This document shows, one piece after another, positions 13,191 through 49,800 of a stretch of 64,000 nt of DNA. This DNA comes from Glandiceps talaboti. Lineage: Eukaryota; Hemichordata; Enteropneusta; Spengelidae. Under the pieces are notes generated by a model. It saw only the letters and a list, made by a program, of their open reading frames with translations. It was not told where the DNA came from and did no database searches. Positions within the stretch are counted from its first letter, which is position 1; every line of letters starts with the position of its first letter. Location: NCBI RefSeq assembly GCF_964340395.1, contig NC_135554.1, positions 24,165,592 to 24,229,591 of the forward strand. Reading direction: 5' to 3'. The translations under genes were made by a program, and so were the position numbers.

Positions 13191-16100
13191 ATAATGTGTT
13201 TTATTGAGATAAATTGCTTGATGGCCGACTTCATAGTATCACTGTAACAACACTTGGTATTCATGTCACTCTGCAGTGCTCATGGGTATCTTCAAAGAGT
13301 CTGAGATGATATACAATCAAATATACTAGCTCTAATAGATTGTCGTTTGCCATTATTAGCTTTCACTGTCCTCAGAGATGCAGATTCAATTTTGTCGATT
13401 GACCAATCAACTATAATCTTAATTCTTTATACAATATATATATAGGCAATGGACTGACTTGAATAGCCTTGCAAATTGTACATAGAATGAAGTTTAGCAT
13501 TAGATGAATTTTTTATGGAAAACAAGTATGTCAATGACAATCCTATCAACTTCATTTACATTACTTGTATACTAGTATGTTACCATGCCAACACAAAATT
13601 TGTTAAATTTCCTAGTTTGCTAGGGATGTGATAATAACAAGAAATCTATGCTGCATGAGTGTCGACATGTCAGTGTGGGTACTTAGGCCAATATACAGGG
13701 GGTACTGTAATGTGGAACAGGTCTCCTCTACCCTGAAAACGTTACATTTCTTCCCCCAATACTAAAGTTATAAAAATGTACACTTTATGGCAAATTAATA
13801 TGCTACCCTATCCCAAGTAATTTAGGTTACTGGGCTCTGAGACTTGGCCATCTGGCTTGAAAATGTCATTCACCAGAATGATTGTCAAGCCAGTATGTCG
13901 AGTCAGATAACCAAGTCTCTGGGCTAGGATTATTATTATTAAATGCATATACAAGCTTAAAATCATATCCGTGCAACACTTAATAGCTACCAGTGTACTG
14001 TAGGTGTAAAAGTTACTGTCAGAAATTGCAACCGTTTTTGCACTTGATCATTTACTACTGGTACAATTAACTTACTTGCTTTAAATCTGACATGCAGGGC
14101 AATGATGGATCCTACATGTATCTATATACCAGTCCTAGACTGATCTATAAATGAATAGAGAGTGCCAACATGACAATAGGGAATTTGCAAACCCGCCATG
14201 CTGAATGTTGCATCATGGGAAATGTGATAACAAATACTAATGAATTGGTATTGTAAACAATACTGTTACATTGTTTGCAACCACGAATGATCAATTCATA
14301 GTTACCCTGACCATTGTGGGAGGTTTATTAAATCGATAGCTCCAGATTAGGTATTACGATAACCACAGATAATCCCATAGTCCTTTGCGTCTGAGCATGC
14401 TCAATCTGGATTGCAAGTTCCCTATTTAATTACAGTAATCTGTTGAGTAGAGCTTCTAAATGTAATAATACTATGGCTGTATTAACCCAACAGGGAATGG
14501 ATAATTCAATGTCAAGTTTTATAAAGGAAATCAGAACATTTATGATGAAGCACAGATGAGAGGGCCCGCTGTGTAATTTAGAGGCAATTGTGTTTGTGCA
14601 GGTACCCAAGAGATAACTCTAAAATAGAGCTTAGACTCAAGAGATTTGTTAGCTAAATATAAGGACAGGTATCATAATTGTAAAAAAATGTAGGTCTTTC
14701 CGTTGCATTGTCTGAGATGAACTGTTTTCATTGTGGCAGAGGAATGTGTACCCAAAAGATATGTGTTAAGGTAGGATAGATATACTCAGATATACTCAGC
14801 GATTAAATTTATTTGCCAAATAAAGGCATGATAATTGTAAAACCAAAAGTCTCATGCAGCACCCTCTGAGACTCGCTGTTTTCATTGTGTCTAGAAAATA
14901 AATGTTCTAGCTTGTGAGAATAGTTAAAGGTAATCACTGAAGAAATGTTCACTGTAATTTTTCCAGGGAGTTATAATGGCTTGGAATTAGTACACGTTGC
15001 TATATATATAACTTTACTTATACTTATAGTGATAAATGCCTTCTGGACTACCGAAGTTGACTAGTAAAAACTCACTTGATATGGCTATTCTCTTCTTAAA
15101 TAGTATATATCTTCAGGCAGTTTCAAAGTGATCCAGGTAGAAAATCTAATTGGAGTACAACTTCAACTGATGTTGTTAATATGACTACTTGTAATGCCAT
15201 TGTTAAAGTCAGATTCTTTCAGTGAACTCAACTACCCATATCAAAGATGTTAAGTAGTATTGACACCACTCTGGCTATATAGGCATATGCTAAAATAAAT
15301 AGACACACAAGCTAAGTGTTGTAGACAATAGTAATACAACAATGAAAGCTGTGACAAATGACATATGTATGTCCTATAGCAAGATTTCAGCTCAGTGGTT
15401 TACTAGGTCACATTTATCAACATACTGGGTAGTGTTAGACAGTAAGATACTTTGTCTTATTAAGCCCTATCAGGCTTCTTAATGTCCAGTGCTGGCTGAG
15501 AGCGTGACATGTCAATGTTTGTATTTTACAGACTATGGGTAGTATATACAAACAGATGACTCAGCATAGTCTTTGACATGACAGTGTCCTACAATGTAAG
15601 GCATGAATTACTTTAATAAGGAACCCACTGTCATATCCCTCTAAATATTTTATTTATTTATTTATTTATTTATTGCATCCCTTTTGTATCAGGTGCTCAC
15701 TAAGATTGTTAGGAGCAGCACTAACAATATAACTTAGCTCTTACTTTTAATCAAACACATTGCTCTTAGGAAAGTCAAGCTAGTGCATTTGCTCTGAAAT
15801 CTCATACTCCAGACAACATTAAGACAAAAAAAATGTCCTTCTCATCCTCATGTTAAAATTCAGACAGGTGTCCATACATAGACTGTAATGAGATGTGAGT
15901 ACATTCTGTGAGGAATGACAAATTTCAATTATTTATTAACTATGTGATGATTTCCAAACCTTGGGATATACATGTTTCACCATGTCATGAGTGTGTAGAT
16001 GACAGGTATGTTTCCCCATGTCTAAAGTCATATACTAGTATGTAATACCATGATATAGATGTCAACATGTAGTCATGTGTAGCATGTAGATTTCATGTAA

Positions 16101-16610
16101 GTTTCAACAGGTGGTAGGTAGTACGTTAACTACATAGTCACCGTGTAAATACTATGCTGTTTTATGTCTCAACAACACTCATGTATGCATGTACATCATG
16201 GTTCTGCTGTGTTTGAAATATGAGTCCAAGCTCATATCACAAACTGTCCTCATTAGTTTTTCATATACAGATAATAGTAAATCTTTATACAAGTACATGT
16301 ATACTATATACTGAATCACCTGTGAGTAAAAAAAAATGATAAACCCAGCTAATAGACCAATAAAGATATGTCCTTTGATACACACATTATTCTTTCCTGC
16401 CTATAAAATATTTAATGTATGGTGAGTTTTGAGAAGAGAAAGTATTCTAGTATTATTTATTGCAAGGTTTAATCATCAAAGATCTTTCCGGAAAACCATA
16501 AAACATAAGGTAATTTGTGAATGATTTGTGACAGTGTCATATACAAAGTGTCTCCTAAACTGTTCTATAAAATGAAATTTATGGTGCTCTGTGATGTGTT
16601 TAAAGGGGAA

Positions 16611-16935
16611 CAAGCTGAGCTTCTACATATTTGGGGTGAGATTTATGCTGCATATTTAAAAGTCACTCTACTTACTGAAACATACTTAACTATCACTTGC
16701 AATCGACTGAACTCAAACATAGTATTAAGATATAACATATAAAGGATCTGATGACATAATTTTTTATACATAAAAAAATGTCGAGAAATCCATACAAGAC
16801 AATCCACAGTTCTAACAAAACCAGAAGGCAATTTTAATGTCATAAAGGCATACAATGATATTAATATTATACTAGAATCAAGGTTTTATGTAAATATTTT
16901 TTAGTTGAGTAAAAGGTTTATAAACTCAGCTTGTG
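16611..16935 (-). mobile_element. MITE-like element E, copy 2
   Basis: Inverted copy of 9536-9863, collinear throughout (for example the complement of GCCTTCTGGTTTTGTTAGAA), bounded by the same short inverted repeats. Confidence 0.7.
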
Positions 16936-17223
16936 TGACTTTAATATCTTATCGAATGAACAAAGTAATAACCAAATTTTATATTAACATCATTCTGAAA
17001 TTTCCGGCAAATAGTTATTATAAATTTATAGTATGTTTTACATAAATGTTAGTATTTTGAATAATTCATTAGTATTACTTGATAACGAATACGTAATGAG
17101 GTAACATATAATTTGTAAATTAATTTACCAAATTGGCATAAGCAATAATGGGATTAACAAAACAAAATATTTGATAGTTGAACTGATTACCATGCTTGCT
17201 ATGGCATGTTGTTATGCAAAAAA

Positions 17224-17271
<48 letters not shown>

Positions 17272-17272
17272 A
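17224..17272 (+). repeat. (GATT)n microsatellite
   Basis: About 12 units. Confidence 0.95.
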
Positions 17273-18063
17273 ATAAATGGCTGACAAAGTTACATGCCAA
17301 TGTGGAGTCTTATTGAGAATATTGTCAGGTTTTAAAACTCTTGAGTATCTGGAGTTTCCCAGGAGTAAAGAGATAAATTTTGTTAATACTTTCAGCTTTT
17401 CAACTTTACAGCTGTCAGATTAACATCAGTGATGTCTATTTCATTTTACTTTTATTATCTTCAACATGGTCTGGTGACTGTTACCTAGCAACACATCAAA
17501 AACAAAATGGATAATGTCGTTATTTATTTTACCAAATTATTTTGGTGTGTCAGTTTTTGATACGTATGTTCATACAGATATATGATGCCAAGTTTGTATT
17601 TTTATTTCAAATTAATTCTGGAGATAAGTCACAAGATGATAACAATTTCAATAGCATAAGAAGATTTGAACTAAAATCTCTTAGATCAACATATCAGGGA
17701 AATCACTGAATGTATAGTTATGTTATTAAAAAGATGTTTCCATGGCAAGTTAGATGGCATGGCATGTCTGTTTGATTGTATTTTGGACAATGCCTGTATT
17801 TTATCTCTAGATACAATCCTAAAGTGAAAATAGTGAATTATTAAAATTACTATGACGGTATAGTTTTCATGAAATGTGAATTTATCAATTTTATGTCTGT
17901 CATTGTTCTCAATCAACCAGCAAATAAATATAAGACTAGGATGTCAGGAAGACATATATCATGTACTCTAAAGGGAACTGTGCTGGTTGTTTTTAATGTA
18001 ACTGATATTTAAAAAACCAACATTTTATAGAGTTCCTTAATTAAAGACAAATCTGTTACTCAG

Positions 18064-18201
<138 letters not shown>

Positions 18202-18379
18202 TGAATATTTCTCCAGCATGGCTCAATGAAAGTATTTTATTCATGGTTGACACAATGTGTCAGTTTTATTAAACCGTTTTTTATAGTTTATTTTTTTATT
18301 TTCCAATCATACAATGTGTATTTTTATCATGTGAAGCGCATTGAGATTTTTATGCAATTATGTAATCCGCTGTATAAGA

Positions 18380-18395
18380 AATAATAATAATAATA

Positions 18396-18429
<34 letters not shown>
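18380..18429. repeat. (AAT)n(ATT)n palindrome
   Basis: AATAATAAT runs directly into ATTATTATT, giving a potential hairpin. Confidence 0.95.
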
Positions 18430-18718
18430 GAGTGAGTGAGATAGACAGGCAGGATGTAGAGAAAAAGTGAGAGACAGATGGGGAGAGAAGGGGAAGAAGA
18501 ATTTTTACGAGAAAAGTGATATGATTTATGTATGTTGAAAATGATCATGGATCTCTTTTGAGTGATCTAGCTAATAAATGTTCAAGAGTCATCAAAATGT
18601 GTAGCAGACGGAGTAACAGTCACAGTCCCACAATATGTAACATCCAACTTATATGCATTCAGTGTACTAATGCTATTTATGAATATTCCAATAACAAATT
18701 ACTATTTGTATATTACAG

Positions 18719-41546
<22,828 letters not shown>

Positions 41547-41607
41547 CAAGGTTTGAAGACTGCGGATATAAGGTCAACGATTATTTCACAGAATGGACTA
41601 CCTTCAC

Positions 41608-41690
41608 AGAAATAATTTCAGAGAGTAGAATACAGTTAAAGATAATTTCAGAGAGTAGAATATGGTCAAAGATAATTTCAGAGTGCATAA
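41608..41690 (+). repeat. Short tandem repeat in the cyclase 3'UTR
   Basis: Three copies of AAAGATAATTTCAGAGAGTA-like 31-36-bp units. Confidence 0.7.
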
Positions 41691-41714
41691 CAAAAGTAAC
41701 CAACTCAATTACAT

Positions 41715-42165
41715 CAACACTTTACTATTGTAATTTGTACAATGTAAAATTTGCATAACCAGGTGGAGTATGAATGCAACATAACAATTTGTATAATGTA
41801 CATTTGCATAAACCAGATGGAATGCTAATTTAACATAACAATTTGCATAATGTAAAATTTGCATAAACCTGCAGGTGAAGTATGAATGCAACATAATCAA
41901 TTTATATAATGTACATTTGCATAAACCAGATGGAATGCTAATTTAAATTAACAATTTGCATAATGTAAAATTTGCATAAACCAGGTGAAGTTTGAATTCA
42001 ACATAACAATTTGTACAATGTAAATTTGCATAAATCAGGTAGAAAACTAATTCAACATTACAATATCTATACACTAATTAGCATAACCAGGTGGAATACT
42101 ATTTTAACATAACAGTTTGTACAATGTAAATTTGCATAAACCAGGTGGGAATATGAATTCGACAT
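41715..42165 (+). repeat. 54-bp tandem array downstream of the cyclase stop
   Basis: About eight units with CATAACAATTTG, aatgta(aa)ATTTGCATAA and ccaggtgga(g/a)tatgaat; alternate units differ consistently, suggesting a ~108-bp dimer. Probably within the 3'UTR. Confidence 0.85.
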
Positions 42166-42326
42166 TACATTTTTATATGTATTACATGAAAATTAGAATT
42201 AGCAACTTCAGTTGGATTTACCTATTCGAACGCCGGATATGAACACATAAGTTGAAGTAGAAGGTGAAAATGTCACTGAAGGCAGTCACTGATGTCACAG
42301 ACAGCAAATAATGTTGAGATCATATC

Positions 42327-42332
42327 AATAAA
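42327..42332 (+). terminator. Candidate polyadenylation signal for the cyclase gene
   Basis: AATAAA 781 bp after the stop, past the 54-bp tandem array. Further AATAAA sites occur near 42721 and 43030, so the true 3' end is not fixed. Confidence 0.35.
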
Positions 42333-42589
42333 GGTGATGTCAAAATAACTTTTTATAAATGTTTTTGTATATAATTAGTACTATGTTGTGAGGATTATGT
42401 ATGTAGTCAATATGTGTTTTTGTAATATCAAACGCTCATATGGAATTTACCGTGAGTGACCCACATATACAGTAACATTACACAAATGAAATACCTTGTG
42501 ATATAATAATTTATGTTAAAGTAGAAATTTGTAAAAAAAAAACATTGCCAAAATTAAGTCATAATATATATCATTTGTTATTACCATGA

Positions 42590-42670
42590 CAATCACCATG
42601 TCCACAACACTGGGTTTCCATGACAATCACTAAGTTTCCATGACTATCACTGTGTTTCCATGACAATCTA
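42590..42670 (+). repeat. 24-bp tandem repeat
   Basis: Three to four units of TTTCCATGACAATCACTAAG type. Confidence 0.7.
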
Positions 42671-43982
42671 ATTGTAGTGTAATACATACTATTCTTCCTT
42701 GGAATTGCCAAGTGATTCAAAATAAACATATCTTAAAGGTGTATACTAGTAGATACGTTATATACATCTGACCTGCAGGTTTCCCAGGAAATAAACCGCA
42801 CAACCGTCCTTTGTAAATGTTTGATTCCATAAAATTAACAAGTCGTTTGGATAAAAATTGTCACTGAGTTAAATAGACAAAAAATATGATAAGTATTTGT
42901 CTTTAAAAAAGTACTGATTTCATATTTGTATACTATAATTATGAATATTTAGATAAAAGTAATTTATGTAACTTCTTATTTATAAATACAATATTGTTTT
43001 ATAATCTTCATATTGAAGGCACTGATTTGAATAAATTGATGTTTCCACTTGTGTCTCTCAATGTTAACTGATAATGTCAGTCTATCTAACAAGAAATGTT
43101 AGACAATATAAGACTGTTTGTAAGAGTAAGGGAGACATGTAAAAGTCTAAAGGCTGTTTAGTACATTTGGAGACATAAAATTTTTGGTTCAAAGCCCAGT
43201 TCTGTTGATGTTTTTCATATCAATAGAGGAACACATATGATCTCTCTTTTTGGGCAGGATAAAATTTTTGTATAGCTGTGTGATAAACATGTTTTCTCAT
43301 CAAAAACTTATCCTAATTCAACATTTTCATCAAAATCTTAAGCTTAATCCTAATCTGACATTGGTCTTCATGTCAGTCGACTGACTTACTGTAACAGAGT
43401 GTTGATGAAGAGGTTACATTAATATGTATTGTGAAAATGTCTTGTTTAGCGCATAACTTGTGTTTGCTCAAGTTTCTACATTGCTAAACCAGATCTATAC
43501 CTTTCAGGGAAATATCATATTTCATTGAATTTAAAGCTACTGGAAAATGTTATAACTTATTGCTCCATGATAGAAAACGTAATTTACCCATGGAAATTTT
43601 TTGAAAATGTAATGTCTAAAATGATCAGCCACAATTTGTTGAAAATTCCTAATGGCTGAAAAGGGCAGTTTGTAGTTAGATGAACTTTATGCTAAGATAT
43701 TCATTGAAAGTAATCATGGCAACTCTGTGAAAATGACTAAATATAAAACTAACTGGATTTATCTATGACTTAATAGAAATTCTGGTTACGTGTATTCCTT
43801 TAGGAGTAATTAATTTACCCAGACTATACGGTATGAATGTACTGTATATCTCTTTGCCATTTAGTGAAAGGGCAAAGTCTACGCAAAACTACAGACTATT
43901 TTTTTTTATTTCATAGTGAAATCCTTACAAATGAAGTACATGTATAATTCCTTCATATTTTTTATGAATTGTGAATTACTAT

Positions 43983-44016
<34 letters not shown>
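43983..44016 (+). repeat. (TTG)n microsatellite
   Basis: About 11 units. Confidence 0.95.
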
Positions 44017-45474
44017 GAAACGTCTGAATTGATGGTTGTGAAGTAGAAATATCTCAGTTCACCATCTGTCCTCTATCTTACCGTCCATTTCATAGTGTTA
44101 GTCATGTACACATTGTGTTTATTTATTTATTTTTATCACGATGTAGAAACTTGCCACTTTTTTTTCAGAGTGAATTTTTTTTATTCAGTTGCCAAGTATA
44201 AAAATCATGTGTTTTCCATTTATTTCATAAATTAAAAATTTTAAGAATCAATGTAAATTTGTGTATTTTTCAGATTTGTATGTTTATTTGTATTTTTTAC
44301 TATGTACCAGCTGATGAGCACGTTTTGTTTTGTTTAGTGTTGATTACGTTGTAAACGATGAAAAGACAAACTTTGAAAACATGTATAGTCAAGACTGAAT
44401 GTACATAAAATGTTGTACCAAGATACTAATTATTTGGTCATTACACAGATAAGATATTATCTGCAGTTGAAGAGATAATAACTAGATTGAATAACATTGC
44501 ACTCAGTCAGTGCCTAATGTCAAATACAATATTTTCCAAACTTCCAAAAGTCCAGCTCTGGATTTGGCTGTACAATTCTGCTCTTCCCTACCATGTTTCT
44601 TAGTTCCACCCAGTCCATAAAAGGAAACAAACTCAACAAATTTACATATTATGCAAATTAGCCAATCCTATGTATGGAACCTTCCTAGAGGCTGTTCCAG
44701 CACTCCTTTGCACCCCCTTCCAATCATGAGAGTGGCTAAATTCATTCCAAATAGTTCATAGCAATAATTAGTGCCATTAATTTGGTTAATATATTTCCCG
44801 GCAAGTTTTACATGTATTACATGTGAATGCGTGTACAGTGTACATGATAAATTTCTTCAAGACAGTCTTCCAAATTTTTTCCACATATTTCTATATTGTT
44901 TTGTATGAAAGTATTGTACAGTTTTTCCCCCATTTCAGTGTTTTGTAATATCTATACAAAGGATATATTCCAAAGTGGTCCATGTACATGTTTGAATACA
45001 AGTATGTGTGTGTTAACATACCTAGGCAGTATTCTTCAATTAGGTGTAATTTTGTAGTAGAGTCACACACCACCCCCACACAGGTTTGATGATGTGGGCA
45101 TCTATTTTTATATTCTTTTATTTGATTATTATAATGCTGTTAGTTTTCACTTCAGAATATGTAAATTCTTGTATTCCTGTACATATAACTCTGTATACAG
45201 TTAAGTTATTAGTCCAGAAAACTGATGTGTGTTAATGTCCATCAGTCAACCAGCAAGTGTAGACAATAATATTTATACCACGGCTAGACCGACGACTTGG
45301 CCAATCAGAGGCCTTGATTTCAGTTGGTTATATGGAACCATAACCCACTCTTTCTTAGGGATGTGACCTATATTACACTCACCACTTAATTTGCATGCAA
45401 CACACAAAATCTTGAAAAAGATCCGTTTGAGCCAATCACACCATAGTATAAGTAAGATAGACAACTTGTTCGGT

Positions 45475-45532
45475 AGGGTTATGTGCCAAAAATTTGGGGG
45501 CTCTGCCCCCTCATTTATTGGCACATAACCCT
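45475..45532. repeat. Perfect hairpin with GC-rich loop stem
   Basis: AGGGTTATGTGCCAA (45475-45489) pairs with TTGGCACATAACCCT (45518-45532), enclosing GGGGGC...GCCCCC. Partial pairing continues outward (acttgttc / gaacttgt). Confidence 0.8.
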
Positions 45533-46734
45533 CCTGAACTTGTTGACTATCTATTACAATTCATTTGCTTGATGAGTTGAAAGTCAAATCATTTTATAGA
45601 GAGACAGAAATATACACTATGTGTCTGCCCTCGGTATTTCATCATCATGCACTTACATGGTGCATGGACAGTGATTTGCATGACTGCATATAAGTATTAT
45701 GCTATGGACAGTGCATTGTCTGACTCTTACCAGCATTGCTACATTGTATCACCCAAAGGTACAAAAGAATCATAAACATTGCTACATTGTATTATCTGAC
45801 CAGACAAAAATGTAAGTACAATTATTACATTTTAATCCTTGTTGGATACAGATCGACTAAAATTAATTAGGGCAAAGAAAATGTAGCAATATTGGTAAGA
45901 TTTTTGTTGAACCAGAGATAGAGTCAGACAACATGTTGTTCAGGTTCACTGGCTTCTATTGTATGTAACACATTGACTATTGTATATATACAATGTAGGG
46001 GACGTTTTGGATCATTTGAAAATGTTTTTATACTAAAATAATGTGACAAGTAAAAAGTCAAGTGATTGATTTGATTCATAATGCTAATCAGCCAAAAAGT
46101 CATTTCATATCCATTGAAAAAATCACACACTATCAGAAACCGAAATATTTATTAAAAGTACAGGAATTTAACACAAAGAGTGCAAAAATATAAACAAGAT
46201 CCACAAATTATCACACCTGGCTCACTAGAAGATTTAATAACCATGCCATGTGCACACTTCTGTGTTTTGTATACCTAATTGACTAATTTGCATATTGCGA
46301 ATATGGAAATGAATGCTTAGAATACCAAAAGGAAAGCGTCACATCAAAGTAGCAGTTTCTATTCAGTTTCCACATTTGTGAAAAGGCATAGTAAAAGTAA
46401 CAGTCAAGTTTGCTGTTTGCTCACTGAAGTATGTTAAAATTTATTAAGACTTAGTTAATTCAGTAGTTGCGACTGGAATGCACGCTACTGGATTGTGTGA
46501 GTAAGGCAAACAGCTGATTTTTAAAGTACAGAATATTGACAAAAATGTCTGCAAAAGCCAAAAGGAATCAAGAATGTTTTTGACTTGTTTTCTTTAGTTG
46601 GATATTTATAGGAAGATTTGTAAATAAATTTGAAAACAACACTGTATTAAAACAACTCTGAAAAACCACAGCACTGTATGTACTTTTACACTTTTATTTA
46701 CAGAATAAACAACTTTTTTTAAAGAATATTTAAA

Positions 46735-47075
46735 TATATGCAGTGTTTGTGTCCAAGTTACTGGTATATATATGTATATGTAATGTCTGTGTCTAAGTTT
46801 TTGGTATACATGTGTATGTGTATATGCAATGTTTGTGTCTAAAATACTGGTCAATCTGATTAAAATCTGATGTCACAGTGGTGAAAGTGGCTAGATGTCT
46901 TTTTTTACCTCTGTTTGTTACCATCGTTTTGTGTCGTTTACTTTGTTCTGGTTGATCGCTGCCTTTGTTACTGGTATACATATGTATATACAATGCCTGT
47001 CTCTCTGTCTCTGTTATGTACATATGCATGTGCAATGTCTGTGTCTGAGATACTGGTATATATGTGTGTAGGTGA
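46735..47075 (+). repeat. Degenerate ~50-bp repeat
   Basis: Variants of TACTGGTATATATATGTATA then gcaatgtctgtgtctaa recur four to five times. Confidence 0.6.
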
Positions 47076-47148
47076 ATTTCAGAATGGAAGGGTGTAAGTT
47101 ACCTTGCCTGTGACTTACTCTCATAATTAAGAACTATGACAGTAATAT

Positions 47149-47580
47149 GGGATAAGTTAGCCACTGGTGACTTGGGAACAAAGTTTAATACCGGGATAAG
47201 TTAGCCACTGGTGACTTAGGAACAAAGTTTGATACCAGGATAAGTTAGCCACTGACTTGGGAAGAAAGATTGAAACCGGGATAAGTTAGCCACTGGTGAC
47301 TTGGGAAGAAAGATTGATACCAGGATAAGTTAGCCACTGGTGACTTGGGAACAAAGTTTGATACCGGGATAAGTTAGCCACTGTGACTTGGGAACAAAGT
47401 TTGATACCGGAATAAGTAAGCCACTGGTGACTTGGGAAGAAAGATTGATACCAGGATAAGTTAGCCACTGTGACTTGGGAACAAAGTTTATAACCGGAAT
47501 AAGTTAGCCACTGGAGACTTGGGAACAAAGATTGATACCAGGATAAGTTAGCCACTGGTGACGTGGGAACAAAGTTTGAT
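47149..47580 (+). repeat. Minisatellite, about 10 copies of a 44-bp unit
   Basis: Unit contains GGATAAGTTAGCCACTGG and TGACTTGGGAACAAAGTTTG. Ten ataagttagcc starts spaced 42-44 bp. The minus-strand open frame through it is a repeat artefact. Confidence 0.9.
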
Positions 47581-48423
47581 GAGGAATTCCTATCAGGATA
47601 GGTTAATCACTGTGCACTGTGACGTATAGCTCTTGGAAACAGGATGTGATCCTTTCAACATTTTAGACCAACTATATGTGTATCGGTGATAAACTCATTT
47701 GCCATGAACTATTTTCTAACTCCATATGCAAAAATAAATAGTCATCAAATAACATGGTAATTAGCTATGCATTTTTTCACTTTATTTCAAAGAAGCACAA
47801 CCTGTTCTCTGTCAGGTATGCACATAAAAACAAAATAAACCATATTAACTCTCTAGAGGGCAGTAGTTGAGTAGCCTGAAAAATCAGCAGTTACAGCACA
47901 GACAAATAACTCTTTACTTGTCTGTGGTTATAGGTAGGCTTCTCATCCCTTTCCGCAAAGGGGAAAGGATGATAAGGATGCCCCCCCCCCCCCAACATTT
48001 TAGTCTCTACATTGGATAGCCCACATCATTTCTATTAAATCTGTTACCATGACAACAGTATCATAAATTGTTAAAAGTAATATTCCCATCAATAAATGCA
48101 ATTTCAAACAGTTTTCTGATATTAAAACAGGATCCAAGCGTTTATTTCATCCACAATGTTTGGCAAGTCAATGACGCAGTGTTAAAATTACAACCCTTAT
48201 GTTTGGGTTTCAAAGAATAAAATGATTAATGCTGGTTAATATCCTCTCAGGAATGTTGTATATTTCAACAATATAAAAGTTAGACAGTGAAAACTACATT
48301 TGACAACAAAAAGATTAGTATAGAAAGCTCCATGGTCAGACAAACGAGCCGTATCAATATAGTTAACAGTCTATACACTATAATACCGTAGTGATATATT
48401 AAGTTGAACTTGACTCACAATCA

Positions 48424-48812
48424 ATGGGGAATGGCACTCAAATGAGGAAATGAAGCAATTTTCATAAAATATGGGCTCTGGAGAGTCATTTCATGATTTT
48501 ACATCATCTACAATTGCAATTTCAGAGAAACATCAATTTGATCTTGTGCCTTTATATGACAGCTGTTTTACACTGATGTGTATAGCATTTTTGTACTCAT
48601 GAATATTCAGTGTGCAACCATTGAATACATTATTTCTGTTGACTCCCATGATGCAATAGCCAAATGTCAAAGATACTCTATACAGGCACAAGATCAATTT
48701 GATGTTTCTCTGAAATTGCTAGTAATTGTAGGTGATGTAAAATCATGAAATGACTCTCCAGAACAAACAGTTTATGAAATTGTCTCTATTTGAGGGAGTG
48801 GTGTTCCCCTTT
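48424..48812. mobile_element. Fold-back element with ~130-bp inverted arms
   Basis: The left arm (48424-48560) is the imperfect complement of the right arm (48680-48812): blocks tctggagagtcatttcatga and ACATCAA[AT]TTGATCTTGTGCC recur inverted. Ends are ggggaatggcac / gtggtgttcccc. A related copy is at 39034-39390; partial relatives are near 5415, 26895 and 32680. Confidence 0.75.
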
Positions 48813-49624
48813 AATGCTAGTCGAAGTGATGAAATCATCAACTGTAATTTCTAAAATTCTGCACTGTAACCCCTTTGTAATTAAGTCTTACAGTTACTGG
48901 CCTACATGTAGACTCCAAGGACTTATGTATGCTACCGTTCTATTTGCTTTTTTAACTCACATTTTGATTTTTTGAATTTCACTTCCTCATCTACAATGAT
49001 AGCTGTGTCACGCTGGTCTCGATGGCCATTCCTGTATAGTCCGTTATTGCTCAAATACATAATAAAACATTCTTGAATCGTGCGATCAGCTCACACGCTG
49101 AATACACAATTAAGCATTGTCATGGAAATGTGACCTAACTCTAAATTACATACATCATATTCAATTCATGTGCTGCTAATATTTTGTGGTGTGGCATGGC
49201 TTGTGGACCAGTGAAACACTGCAAACCCCATAGACGAGGAAGGACAGTGAAATCCAAAATCAAAATGTCAGTTGGTACAGCAAGTAGAGTGGTAGTGCTA
49301 GTCCTTCAAATCTACAGGAAGTCTTATTATGTATGAAACATATCCTCTGGAAATATAAGTTTGGGAGATATAAACAAGTGTTTGTTATAACAAAGCGTCC
49401 ACTCTAACAGAGTTCATTACAAAGAGGTTACAATCTAACAATCACTCAATCAGTAAGGTTACACCTTGTACATACTAATATAATATCAACGAGTCGTCTG
49501 TTTTGAATATATTTGAAAAAAAATAGTGTCTTTATCTGGGTTCTCAACATTACAACAATAGCTTAGTATTCTACATTATATGTATCACTACACTCCATAA
49601 TTATATAAATATCTACTCTGTATA

Positions 49625-49800
49625 AGGTATGCCATGACAGGGCGCCCTCATGCATCAATCACCCCTTTCAGTGGTAGCTGATAGGTGTTGCTATCATACA
49701 AATGTGTCTAGTCTGTATAAGGTATGCCATGACAGGGCGCCCTCATGCATCGGTCAACCCCTTTGAGTGGTAATTGATAAGCGTTCCATGACATGTCATA
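49625..49800 (+). repeat. Two-unit repeat with a relative at 35265
   Basis: TGTATAAGGTATGCCATGAC and AGGGCGCCCTCATGCATC occur twice about 95 bp apart; a related sequence lies in cyclase intron 8 (35265-35330). Confidence 0.75.

Noticed and set aside
47286-47555. 89-residue WYQS...SHQW repeat protein on the minus strand
   Set aside because: A 44-bp minisatellite read in one frame; unit length is not a multiple of three and no conserved start or context.
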